From CAVZBW01 sp963778465 (lineage in GTDB: Bacteria > Actinomycetota > Acidimicrobiia > Acidimicrobiales > RAAP-2): 64,000 nt of DNA. Position 1 is the stretch's first letter, and every line of letters starts with the position of its first letter. The notes beneath the pieces were generated by a model. The model was given only the letters and a program-made list of their open reading frames with translations. It did not search any database and was not told where the DNA came from. The DNA is taken from positions 1 through 64,000 of the forward strand of contig CAVZUK010000001.1 in NCBI GenBank assembly GCA_963778465.1, written 5' to 3'. A program made the translations under genes and the position numbers. Below are positions 9,567 through 17,037 of this stretch, one piece after another.

Positions 9567-9693
9567 GCCTCCCGAGCGGGACGATCGGCCGACCTTCGAC
9601 GCGCACAGTGGGCAGCGCCTCTCCCGAAGGCTAGTCCTGCCTCGGTGGGCGGTCGAAGGCGGCCCCTCCCGGATGGTCGAGGTGCGGTCACGG

Positions 9694-10398
9694 CTAATCG
9701 AACCGCAACTGTCCGTTGACCACCTGGCCGGCTACCTCGCCGATGGGTATTCCGGCAGCGAAGGCGTGAGCGCGCAGGCGGACCAATGCCTCCGCCACGT
9801 TCCGTTCGAGCTGGGCCGAGATCATGCCGGTGGCTTGGTGCACGACGGCTCGGGAATCCGCGAGGTCGAGTGCCCAAGCCAACGACTCGGAGGTGGCGTC
9901 GGACTGCAGGACGAGCACGAGTTGGCTCACCAAACTCGCGACCAGCAGGGCGTCGGACAGATCTTGAACCGTCGGGCTCTTCGGTTCGTCCCAGTGCAGG
10001 ACGATCACCCCAAGCTTGGTCTGTCCTACCTGGAGAGGCACCGCGTACACCGCCCGGACGCCGATCTGGGCGGCTGCCCCGACAAAATGCGGCCACCGGA
10101 CCTGCTCCGCTTGAACGTCGCCGACCAGTACGGGTTGACCCTTGTCGTAGGCATCCAGGCTCGGCCCTTCGCCCAAGATGAACTCCTGGTCCTGAACGCT
10201 CCCGGCCCGTCCGTCGAATGCGCTGGCCACGGCCTGGCTACCCGTTGCGCTCATCAGAACGAGGGAAACGCCGTTGACGCCAAGAACGTCGCAACACGTT
10301 TGACAGATCGCCGTCAGTGACGGCGGTTCGTCGTCGATCGCACCCAGGCTGGCCAGGAGTCGCTCTGCGAGGTCGACCCTCCCCGGTCCGCCAAACAG
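9694..10398 (-). CDS. GAF and ANTAR domain RNA-binding antiterminator with non-ATG start
   Basis: The GAF domain (L-A-E-R-L-L-A-S-L-G, then G-V-N-G-V-S-L-V-L-M, then G-E-G-P-S-L-D-A-Y, then R-W-P-H-F) is followed by a C-terminal ANTAR domain (V-V-H-Q-A-T-G-M-I-S-A-Q, then A-L-V-R-L-R-A-H-A). The first ATG (10254) would delete the conserved first ~45 GAF residues. Upstream the frame is open back to the desaturase stop codon and contains no ATG, GTG or TTG. A CTG at 10398 has an AGGG Shine-Dalgarno five bases before it and gives a full 234-residue protein, so I use it. Position 12 bp after the desaturase suggests translational coupling. Confidence 0.8.
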   Translation of the reverse strand: MFGGPGRVDLAERLLASLGAIDDEPPSLTAICQTCCDVLGVNGVSLVLMSATGSQAVASAFDGRAGSVQDQEFILGEGPSLDAYDKGQPVLVGDVQAEQVRWPHFVGAAAQIGVRAVYAVPLQVGQTKLGVIVLHWDEPKSPTVQDLSDALLVASLVSQLVLVLQSDATSESLAWALDLADSRAVVHQATGMISAQLERNVAEALVRLRAHAFAAGIPIGEVAGQVVNGQLRFD

Positions 10399-10410
10399 TG
10401 TTTCCCTGGT

Positions 10411-11544
10411 CTATTCGCCGCCTTTGGACAGGGCGGAGATCTGGGCGGGGGTTGGCCAGCGAACCTTGGACGCCAATCCGAGATGCTCCAAGAGTCGGAT
10501 CAACCGCGCCGAAGGATCGAGCTGGTGTCGGAGGACGCCGTGACGGGCCGAGGACGGGGCGGCGTGATGAAAGTTGTGCCAACTCTCGCCAAGGGAGGGG
10601 AGCGCCAAGAGAGCGAGGTTCGTGCTGCGGTCCTTCGTGGCGAATGGCCTCCGTCCCCAGAGGTGGCAAGCCGAGTTGATGCTCCACGTGACGTGATGCA
10701 GCAGCGCCATGCGGACCAACCCGGCCCAAAGGAAGACCGCGAGAGCTCCGGCCAATGTGCCGTACAGAGACAACCCGATCCCGAACGGGATTGCCAGCGA
10801 GACGACCGCCAACAAAGGGAACAGCCGGTCGACGATGACGAGATCGGCATCTCGGTGCAGGTCCGGAGCAAAGCGCCTCGTGTCCGTCGGATCGTTCGAG
10901 AAGAGCCAGCCCACCTGGGCATGTACAAATCCCCGCAGAACGCCGAAGACTCCGGAGCCGTATTTGTACGGTGAATGGGGATCACCGGGCTGATCCCCGT
11001 ACATGTGGTGTCGACGATGGACCGCGACCCAGCCGATCACGCCGCCTTCGAGGGCCATCGATCCGGCAACGGCAAACAGCACCTTGAGGAAGCGAGTGGT
11101 CTTGAAGCTGCGGTGGGTGAAGAGGCGATGAAAACCGGTCGCGATGCCGAACCCGGTGAAGAGGTAGAGCGCGGTTCCGATGACCACGTCCCAGACATTT
11201 AAGCCGGCCCAACCCAGGGGTAAGAAGAGGGCGAGGCCCAGGAGTGGCCCGCATACGAGGAGGCCCGTAACGAGCCGACCCACCGTCCATCTTGGCGCTG
11301 GATCCAACGGATCGCCGCCAAGTGGGGACTGATCGTGGGATCCTGGGATCGGATCGGCAACCGGCGCTTCCAGCACTGTTCCCGGCAAGTTGAATTCCTC
11401 TGCCGCCCGGCCCAGCCCGCTCGTGAGCGGCACCGCCAGGGCGTTGCTTGGGCCACCGGGGTCTGGGGCGACGTTTCGATCACCATAGGCGACCCACGAT
11501 GCCTTCGCGGGTCGCCCAGGTCGTTCCCCGAGTGACTCCATCAC
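10411..11544 (-). CDS. Acyl-CoA / fatty acid desaturase (delta-9 type)
   Basis: A 377-residue di-iron membrane desaturase. The three histidine boxes are present: H-R-L-F-T-H, H-R-R-H-H-M-Y-G-D and H-N-F-H-H. Hydrophobic helices precede the first box and lie between the second and third. The ~75-residue N-terminal extension before the first helix is Pro- and Gly-rich. The enzyme would insert a cis double bond into acyl-CoA or lipid-linked acyl chains at the membrane, adjusting fluidity. It heads a minus-strand unit followed at once by two GAF-ANTAR genes, which suggests their sensory output relates to lipid or stress state. Confidence 0.9.
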   Translation of the reverse strand: MMESLGERPGRPAKASWVAYGDRNVAPDPGGPSNALAVPLTSGLGRAAEEFNLPGTVLEAPVADPIPGSHDQSPLGGDPLDPAPRWTVGRLVTGLLVCGPLLGLALFLPLGWAGLNVWDVVIGTALYLFTGFGIATGFHRLFTHRSFKTTRFLKVLFAVAGSMALEGGVIGWVAVHRRHHMYGDQPGDPHSPYKYGSGVFGVLRGFVHAQVGWLFSNDPTDTRRFAPDLHRDADLVIVDRLFPLLAVVSLAIPFGIGLSLYGTLAGALAVFLWAGLVRMALLHHVTWSINSACHLWGRRPFATKDRSTNLALLALPSLGESWHNFHHAAPSSARHGVLRHQLDPSARLIRLLEHLGLASKVRWPTPAQISALSKGGE

Positions 11545-11916
11545 GGCCGCGTCCCGGGAGCCCTGTCGGTGCGTCGAAGTGAGAGCGACGCACCGACCGT
11601 TTGTCAGCTCGTGGCCTGGCTGATCGTGTGCTCGGGGATGCCGAACGTGGCGCCCAGAGCCGACTCGGGCACGATGGGGGCCGATTCCTTGAGGTCGCCA
11701 CCCACTTTGGACCTGTAGGAGGGGCTCACCTTCGTCACGCCGTCCTCACGTCAAAGGACGGTCAACGGATCCCCGTGAACGGTTTCACAACTGCGGTGGA
11801 GCCCGACGTAGGTCCTTGTCCTCGGGGCCGATGGTGACCAGACTGTTGTGGGAGCTTTCCTAAGGAGGGGTATCTTGCAGTCATTCAGCACAATCAGCAT
11901 CCGGTGAGCAGCCGAC
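11545..11916. other. Divergent intergenic region with a possible leader ORF
   Basis: This region separates the desaturase (minus) from the LapA-like gene (plus). At 11862-11868 a strong AAGGAGG precedes a TTG at 11875 by six bases. This opens a ten-codon frame in phase with the LapA-like gene that stops nine bases before its ATG, so it could be a leader peptide. The same stretch contains GGGTAT (11868-11873), which resembles an alternative-sigma -10, so promoter function is an equal possibility. No other gene is evident. Confidence 0.35.
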
Positions 11917-12189
11917 ATGGCACAACATTCTCCACCGAACGCCGGCTCCAATCGCTCACGACTCAGCGGCGGGGCGATCACCATGCTCGTCGGGCTGGCG
12001 TTGCTCGTCATCTTCATGGCCCAGAACACCGAGAAGATCACGCTCCACTTCTTGGCCTGGAGCTTTACCTGGCCGCTCTGGCTCTTCACCCTCGTCATCG
12101 CTTGCCTCGGAGCGCTCGTATGGATCGGCGCCGGGATGCTACGCCGCCACCGGCGTCGTAAGGAGCGCCGAGCGGAGAGGCGGGGCTGA
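11917..12189 (+). CDS. LapA-domain (DUF1049) small membrane protein
   Basis: 90 residues with two transmembrane helices (GGAITMLVGLALLVIFMAQN and the segment WPLWLFTLVIACLGALVWIG). They are linked by the family motif F-M-A-Q-N-T-E-K-I-T-L-H-F-L, and the tail is very basic (RRHRRRKERRAERRG). This is the LapA/DUF1049 architecture, named after lipopolysaccharide assembly protein A; in actinobacteria its role is unclear. The ATG lacks a good Shine-Dalgarno, so translation may depend on the short upstream frame or on a leaderless transcript. It converges on the FUSC gene. Confidence 0.85.
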   Translation: MAQHSPPNAGSNRSRLSGGAITMLVGLALLVIFMAQNTEKITLHFLAWSFTWPLWLFTLVIACLGALVWIGAGMLRRHRRRKERRAERRG

Positions 12190-12217
12190 GGGCGAAGGGT
12201 CGCAACGCGCCGGCCCC

Positions 12218-14452
12218 TCAGCTGGTCGTGGCGGCCCCGGCCCCTTTGACCTTGGCCCCTTTGACCTTGGCCCCTCTGGCCCCTTTGGCCTTGGCCGAGG
12301 CCTCCGTCGTCTCGGCGACCAGATCACGCAGCCGAGCCAGGGAGATCGTGATCTCCGCGATCAGCGCGCGCGTTCGCAGGATCTCGACCACCCCCTGCTC
12401 GGCCCAGGGATCGTCCACTGGGGCGTTCGTGGTCAGCTCGCAGGACAGCGCGTCGAGGTGGTCGACGTCGATCGGCACGGGCACCGGTGGCGGTGGCTCA
12501 CGCCGGGCGATGGCAGCGGCGACCGCTGCGTGGGCAGCCTGAAGCTCGTGGACCCGCTCCACGAGCGCATCGACCATCTTCGCGGCCTCCGGCGGGGGTG
12601 ACGCCACCGACTGGCGCGCCAGCATCTCGGCCCCGTACCAGCGTGTGTGCACGAACACCGACATTCGTTGCCAAAGCGAGATCTCCTCCGCCTTGGGCTG
12701 CTCACTGAGGAACACCGCGAGCACGCCGTCGGCGCGCAGCGCCTGGATCCGGGCCCGTGTGCGGAGACGGGACAGCTGCTCCATCCCGGCAGAGCGCAGC
12801 CGGCGCTGCAGCATGGCCGCGACGAAGTCCCCACATGCCTCGATCGCGTCACCGAGCGACTCCGCGAGCTGTCCGGCGGCGCCCCGAGGCCACGCTACGA
12901 GACCCAGCGCCACGCCCGCCGCCGCTCCGAGCGCGACATCCTCGACGCGGATGACACCGATCTCCCAGCCTCGAGGCTCGACCAGGTCGAAGAGTACCGA
13001 CACGATGACGGTGAACCCCGCCTGCCCCCACACGACGTTGATGGATCCGGCGAGTAGCCCGCCCACGACGACGACGGGCAGCAGGTACAGATGCAGGTCG
13101 TCGCTCGTACCGATCGCGAGCAGCAGCGGGACCGCAACGGCGAAACCGATGACCGTTCCCAGCACGGCCTGAAGCGCCGTAGCGCCCGTTCGGACCGCGC
13201 TCGTGCGCATGACGCTCAACGTGGCGAACAGCACCCAGAAGGCGTTCTCGACGTGGAGCAGGCCGCCCAACAGCCGTGCCAGCGACAACGCGACCGCCAG
13301 GCGCACGCTGTTCTGGAGCACGACAGAGCGGGTACTGAAGGTCGAGGACACGATCGCGACCAGGCGGTCCAGGATGGCCACCAGGCGGCGCTCGAGCCCG
13401 TCGCTCAGTGAGCCGAAGCGGGTCGGGAAGCGATCAGCGCCGGCCACGACCCGGGCGTCCGCAACCACCCCGCGCACCGAGGTGGAGATCTCGCCGACGA
13501 GCACCGAGCGGTCAGCGCCGACCGCGAGTGTGTCGTCGGCGCAGCCGCAGGCGAGATCGCGCCCGAGCGCCGCGTCGGTGCGCTCCCGATGCGCCCGCCC
13601 GGCATCGACGACCGTGAACTCATCCGGGGCCGGGCCTTCGCCACGCAAGGCCGAGGCGGTCGCGTCGAGCACCCGGCGCAGCTGGCGCTCCAGGATCCGC
13701 TCGGCCTCGGCAACGCCCAGCGGCGCGACGGGGCGCAGTGAGAGCCGGTCCAGCAGGAGCTGCACGCGGCTCAAGCCGTAACCCACGCGGAGCTGCGCGT
13801 GGTCGCGCTCCGTGGCCAACGTGGGGCGCTCCCCGACCGCGAGGCTGTCCGGGCCCGCGCTGGCAAGCGCGTCGCGGACGGGCTCGACGAAGGAGTCGGC
13901 TGCACCTTCCCTCCGTTGGCTCAACCGTCCGATGCGTCCAGCGAGCGTGTCGATGGCATCGGCGAGCGCTGGGCGCAGGCGGTCCGGGGGGCGCTGAGGC
14001 CATATCGTGAGGGCTGCCAGCAACGAGATGCCGCCCCCGAGCAGGGCTCCGGACACTCGGGAGTCGAGGCTTTCGATCGGCGCCGGGACGGTGCAGGAGA
14101 CCAGGAACAACAGCACCACGCCGTTCGCACCCATGGCGACGTTGCGGCCCACCGCAGTGGACAGCGAGACGCAGAGCGCGACCACGAACAGCATCAGGGC
14201 CGCAACGACGGTGTTCTCGGACACGACGGTTCCGAGCGCGACGAGCGCGGCGACGAACACGGTGCCGAGTATGTAGGCGCGTGCCTGCCGTCCCAGATCG
14301 CCGCCAAAGTCGGCGAGCACGAGGAGCCCGATGACGGTCAGCATCGAAAAGACCGCCATCTCCGGGTCGTCGACCACGATCCAGCCCAGGTAGAAGGCGA
14401 GCGTCGCGCCGATCGCTGCCCGCAAGGCGCGCCGTTGCGCCGTGCCGAACAT
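12218..14452 (-). CDS. FUSC family aromatic-acid-exporter-like membrane protein
   Basis: 744 residues with two hydrophobic blocks of about five to six helices each (residues ~5-150 and ~370-530). Each is followed by a soluble helical domain, matching the FUSC / YccS-AaeB layout. The second block begins R-L-A-V-A-L-S-L-A-R-L-L-G and contains V-L-F-A-T-L-S-V-M-R-T-S, typical of this family. Members are proposed to export aromatic acids or act in envelope stress; the substrate here is unknown. The chosen ATG starts just before helix 1. The frame stays open 880 bp further upstream but would run antisense through the CocE gene. The last ~25 residues are a Lys/Ala/Gly repeat encoded by a 15-bp tandem repeat. 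Confidence 0.85.
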   Translation of the reverse strand: MFGTAQRRALRAAIGATLAFYLGWIVVDDPEMAVFSMLTVIGLLVLADFGGDLGRQARAYILGTVFVAALVALGTVVSENTVVAALMLFVVALCVSLSTAVGRNVAMGANGVVLLFLVSCTVPAPIESLDSRVSGALLGGGISLLAALTIWPQRPPDRLRPALADAIDTLAGRIGRLSQRREGAADSFVEPVRDALASAGPDSLAVGERPTLATERDHAQLRVGYGLSRVQLLLDRLSLRPVAPLGVAEAERILERQLRRVLDATASALRGEGPAPDEFTVVDAGRAHRERTDAALGRDLACGCADDTLAVGADRSVLVGEISTSVRGVVADARVVAGADRFPTRFGSLSDGLERRLVAILDRLVAIVSSTFSTRSVVLQNSVRLAVALSLARLLGGLLHVENAFWVLFATLSVMRTSAVRTGATALQAVLGTVIGFAVAVPLLLAIGTSDDLHLYLLPVVVVGGLLAGSINVVWGQAGFTVIVSVLFDLVEPRGWEIGVIRVEDVALGAAAGVALGLVAWPRGAAGQLAESLGDAIEACGDFVAAMLQRRLRSAGMEQLSRLRTRARIQALRADGVLAVFLSEQPKAEEISLWQRMSVFVHTRWYGAEMLARQSVASPPPEAAKMVDALVERVHELQAAHAAVAAAIARREPPPPVPVPIDVDHLDALSCELTTNAPVDDPWAEQGVVEILRTRALIAEITISLARLRDLVAETTEASAKAKGARGAKVKGAKVKGAGAATTS
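12240..12293. repeat. 15-bp tandem repeat at the 3' end of the FUSC gene
   Basis: The unit GCCCCTTTGACCTTG occurs twice in tandem (12240-12254, 12255-12269). It is followed by a 9-bp fragment and a variant copy GCCCCTTTGGCCTTG (12279-12293). The period is a multiple of three, so copy-number change would lengthen or shorten the basic C-terminal tail (A-K-V-K-G units) without shifting frame. Confidence 0.85.
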
Positions 14453-14746
14453 GGCCGTAGGCCGGCGAGATGCCTTGTTCCTACCGGAAGGCGCTGTCAG
14501 GGTCGCCTTCGGCCTTGATCTCGTTCGACCTCCTCCGGGTGCGCCAATCTCGAAGCCATGGCGGGCCTCACCGCCCGGTCCCGAGGGCGATGACCGCGTA
14601 GGTGTCATCGGAGCTGGAGAGGAAGGTCGAGCCTCCGCAGGGCACCCCGGCGGCATCGCGGCCGGAGGTGGCGCTCTGCCGTGTTGGCGTAGTAGGCGGT
14701 TGGTGCAACGCATCGTGCAGAAACGGGCGAGACATCGACCACGCCG

Positions 14747-16445
14747 ATGAATGCTAGAACTCCTCTCACGACACTCGGAAGCAAGATCTTCTCGGCTGCC
14801 GCCAGGCTGCCACCGGCGCAGTACCGCCAGGTGGCCGTGGAGCGGGATCTCGCAGCCAAGATGTCCGACGGGACGGTGCTGCTGGCCGACCGCTGGGCGC
14901 CGGTTTCCAACATCGCGGGCCGATCGCCGATCGTGCTCCTGCGATCCCCCTACGGGCGCCGCCAGCTCGGGGTCGTCGGCCGACTCTTCGCCGAGCGCGG
15001 CTACCAGGCGGTGATCCAGAGCTGCCGGGGAACCTTCGGGTCGGGCGGGGACTTCGAACCCTTTCGCCACGAGCGCCAGGACGGGCGCGACACCCTGGCG
15101 TGGCTCGCCGACCAGCCGTGGTTCAGCGGTTGGGTCGGCACCTTCGGTCCGAGCTATCTCGGTCTGGTCCAGTGGGCGGTCTGCGAGGACGCGCCCGACT
15201 ACCTGCGGGCGATGGCGCCCTCCGTGACGGCCGCCGACTTCAGGGACGCCGTGATCTACCCCGGGAACGCCCTCGCCTTCGAGAGCATGCTGTCGTGGAT
15301 CCACCAGGTCGGCCACCAGGAGCTGCCGCCGCATCGGGTGTTCGCCGCGATGTTGCAGGCCCGCCGCGACCTGCCTCCCGTCTATGCCGCGCTGCCCCTA
15401 CGCGACGCCGATCGACGTGTCGTCGGCCGGAGCGTCGGCTTCTATCAGGACTGGCTCGCTCACGACACGCCAGGCGATCCCTGGTGGGACCCGGTCGACT
15501 TCCGGGCCGGACGCTCGAGCGCGCCGCCTGCGGCCCTCGTGGCCGGTTGGTACGACATCTTTCTCCCTGCGCAGATCGACGACTTCCTCGCCCTGCGCGC
15601 CGCAGGACGCGAGGCCCGGCTCACCATCGGGCCGTGGACCCACGGGAGCCCCCGCGGGTTCGGTGCGGGCATCCGTGACGCGCTGGATTGGTTCGACGAG
15701 CGCTTCGCCGCCGATGGCCCCTCCCACGCGCTCCCCGCCAACGGCGCGTCCCCGCCGCGAGCCCTTCCGACGACCGTCCGCCTCTACGTGGTCGGCGCCC
15801 GGCGCTGGGTGGAGCTGCCCGACTGGCCGCCGCCTGCGACCGTCACGCGCTCGGCACCTCCACGCCGGTGGGCGACTCGGACCCGAGGACCCGACCGCGT
15901 CGGGACCCGACCGGTTCCGGTACGACCCCGCCGATCCGACGCCCGGCATCGGAGGCCCCAGCCTCGACATGCGCAACGCCGGACCCAAGGACCAGCGCCG
16001 CCGCGAGGAGCGTTCCGACGTCCTCACCTACACCAGCACGCCGATGGAAGAGCCGATGACCGTGGCCGGACCGCTGTCCGCCGACCTCTACTTCCGCTCG
16101 TCGATCCGGCACACGGACCTGGTCGTGCGCTTGTGCGTCGTGTCGGAAAAGGGCCGCTCCACCAACCTGAGCGGTGGGGTCCTGCGCCTTTCCCCGGAGG
16201 TCGCCGAGCCCGACGGGGACTCGGTGCTGCACCTGCGGGTCGCCATGTGGCCGGCGGCAGTGACGTTTCGGCGCGGAGAACGGTTACGACTCCAGGTCTC
16301 GAGCGGCGCCCATCCGCTCATCGCGCGCAACACCGGAAGCGGGGAGCCGCTGGCCTCGGCGGTCACTCTGGTGGTCGCCGACCAAGAGGTCTTCCACGAC
16401 CCGGCGAGGCCCTCCGCGATCGAGCTGCCGGTCAGCTCGATCTGA
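14747..16445 (+). CDS. CocE/NonD family (X-Pro dipeptidyl peptidase-like) hydrolase, frameshifted
   Basis: An alpha/beta hydrolase of the CocE/NonD family. The N-terminal half has M-S-D-G-T-V-L-L-A-D-R-W and R-S-P-Y-G-R. The nucleophile elbow is G-P-S-Y-L-G (family G-x-S-Y), with Y-D-I-F and the His motif I-G-P-W-T-H-G. The C-terminal jelly-roll (SADLYFRSSIRHTDLVVRL, then LRLQVSSGAHP) is in the next frame. The shift lies between about 15835 and 15852: one frame reads W-P-P-P-A-T and the other resumes at H-L-H-A-G-G-R-L-G. One extra base or two missing bases explain it. Such enzymes cleave esters, amides or acylated dipeptides. Confidence 0.75.
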
Positions 16446-16463
16446 GGAGGATCTCGATCTCGG

Positions 16464-16886
16464 TCAACGACGGGATCGCGCGACCGCAGCGACCGGGATG
16501 TAGTTCCAGTGGGTCGAATAGCCGAAGAGTCTGGCGCCCTGTGATCGGAGCCATCGTGCGAGCTGGGGTGCGCGCCGGTCGCTGATCTTGATCGCGAGGA
16601 CCATCGCACCATCGAAGAGGGCAGCGCAGAGGCTCTCTTCGTACTCTCGGTCGTTCGTATACCCCCGCTGCAGTGTCATCACCGCCCGTGACCAGAAGTT
16701 CATCTTGCGAAGCTGGGGGTTGATGCATCGCATGCCGGCCTCGCCCTGAAAGATCCAGATGTCGTCCTGCTTGACGGAGAACTCTTCCGACACGCGTTGG
16801 AGGCATTGGCGCCCCTCGTGGGGGTGATCGAAGACGGCGAAGAGACGATGACGAGGTGGGATCAGAAGCTTGACGCTGTTCTGCAT
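16464..16886 (-). CDS. Hypothetical protein of ~140 residues
   Basis: Not recognised. The translation from ATG 16886 looks like a real soluble protein: it starts M-Q-N-S-V-K-L-L-I, has W-I-F-Q-G-E-A-G-M-R near residue 50, and ends with W-N-Y-I-P-V-A-A-V-A. Acidic, aromatic and hydrophobic residues are balanced, unlike antisense translations nearby. The frame continues upstream, but that part is low-complexity and antisense to the LuxR gene. It is divergent from the LuxR/AAA regulator, which may control it, and converges on the CocE gene with a short gap. Confidence 0.6.
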   Translation of the reverse strand: MQNSVKLLIPPRHRLFAVFDHPHEGRQCLQRVSEEFSVKQDDIWIFQGEAGMRCINPQLRKMNFWSRAVMTLQRGYTNDREYEESLCAALFDGAMVLAIKISDRRAPQLARWLRSQGARLFGYSTHWNYIPVAAVARSRR

Positions 16887-17037
16887 CTCGGGCCCTCGAG
16901 GATGGTCGTCTACCTGCTCGGATCGATACTCGCTGAGAGGGATCTCCAAGATGGAGCATAGTTGCAGGGGCGGCTCGAGCGGCTGGCGACGGGGCGGCTC
17001 GACCGTGGCGCGTGCGATCATTCGGGTGCACGGAGAG

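Noticed and set aside
14453..15334. N-terminal extension of the FUSC frame
   Set aside because: It is antisense to the CocE gene and precedes the natural first membrane helix; homology begins at ATG 14452.
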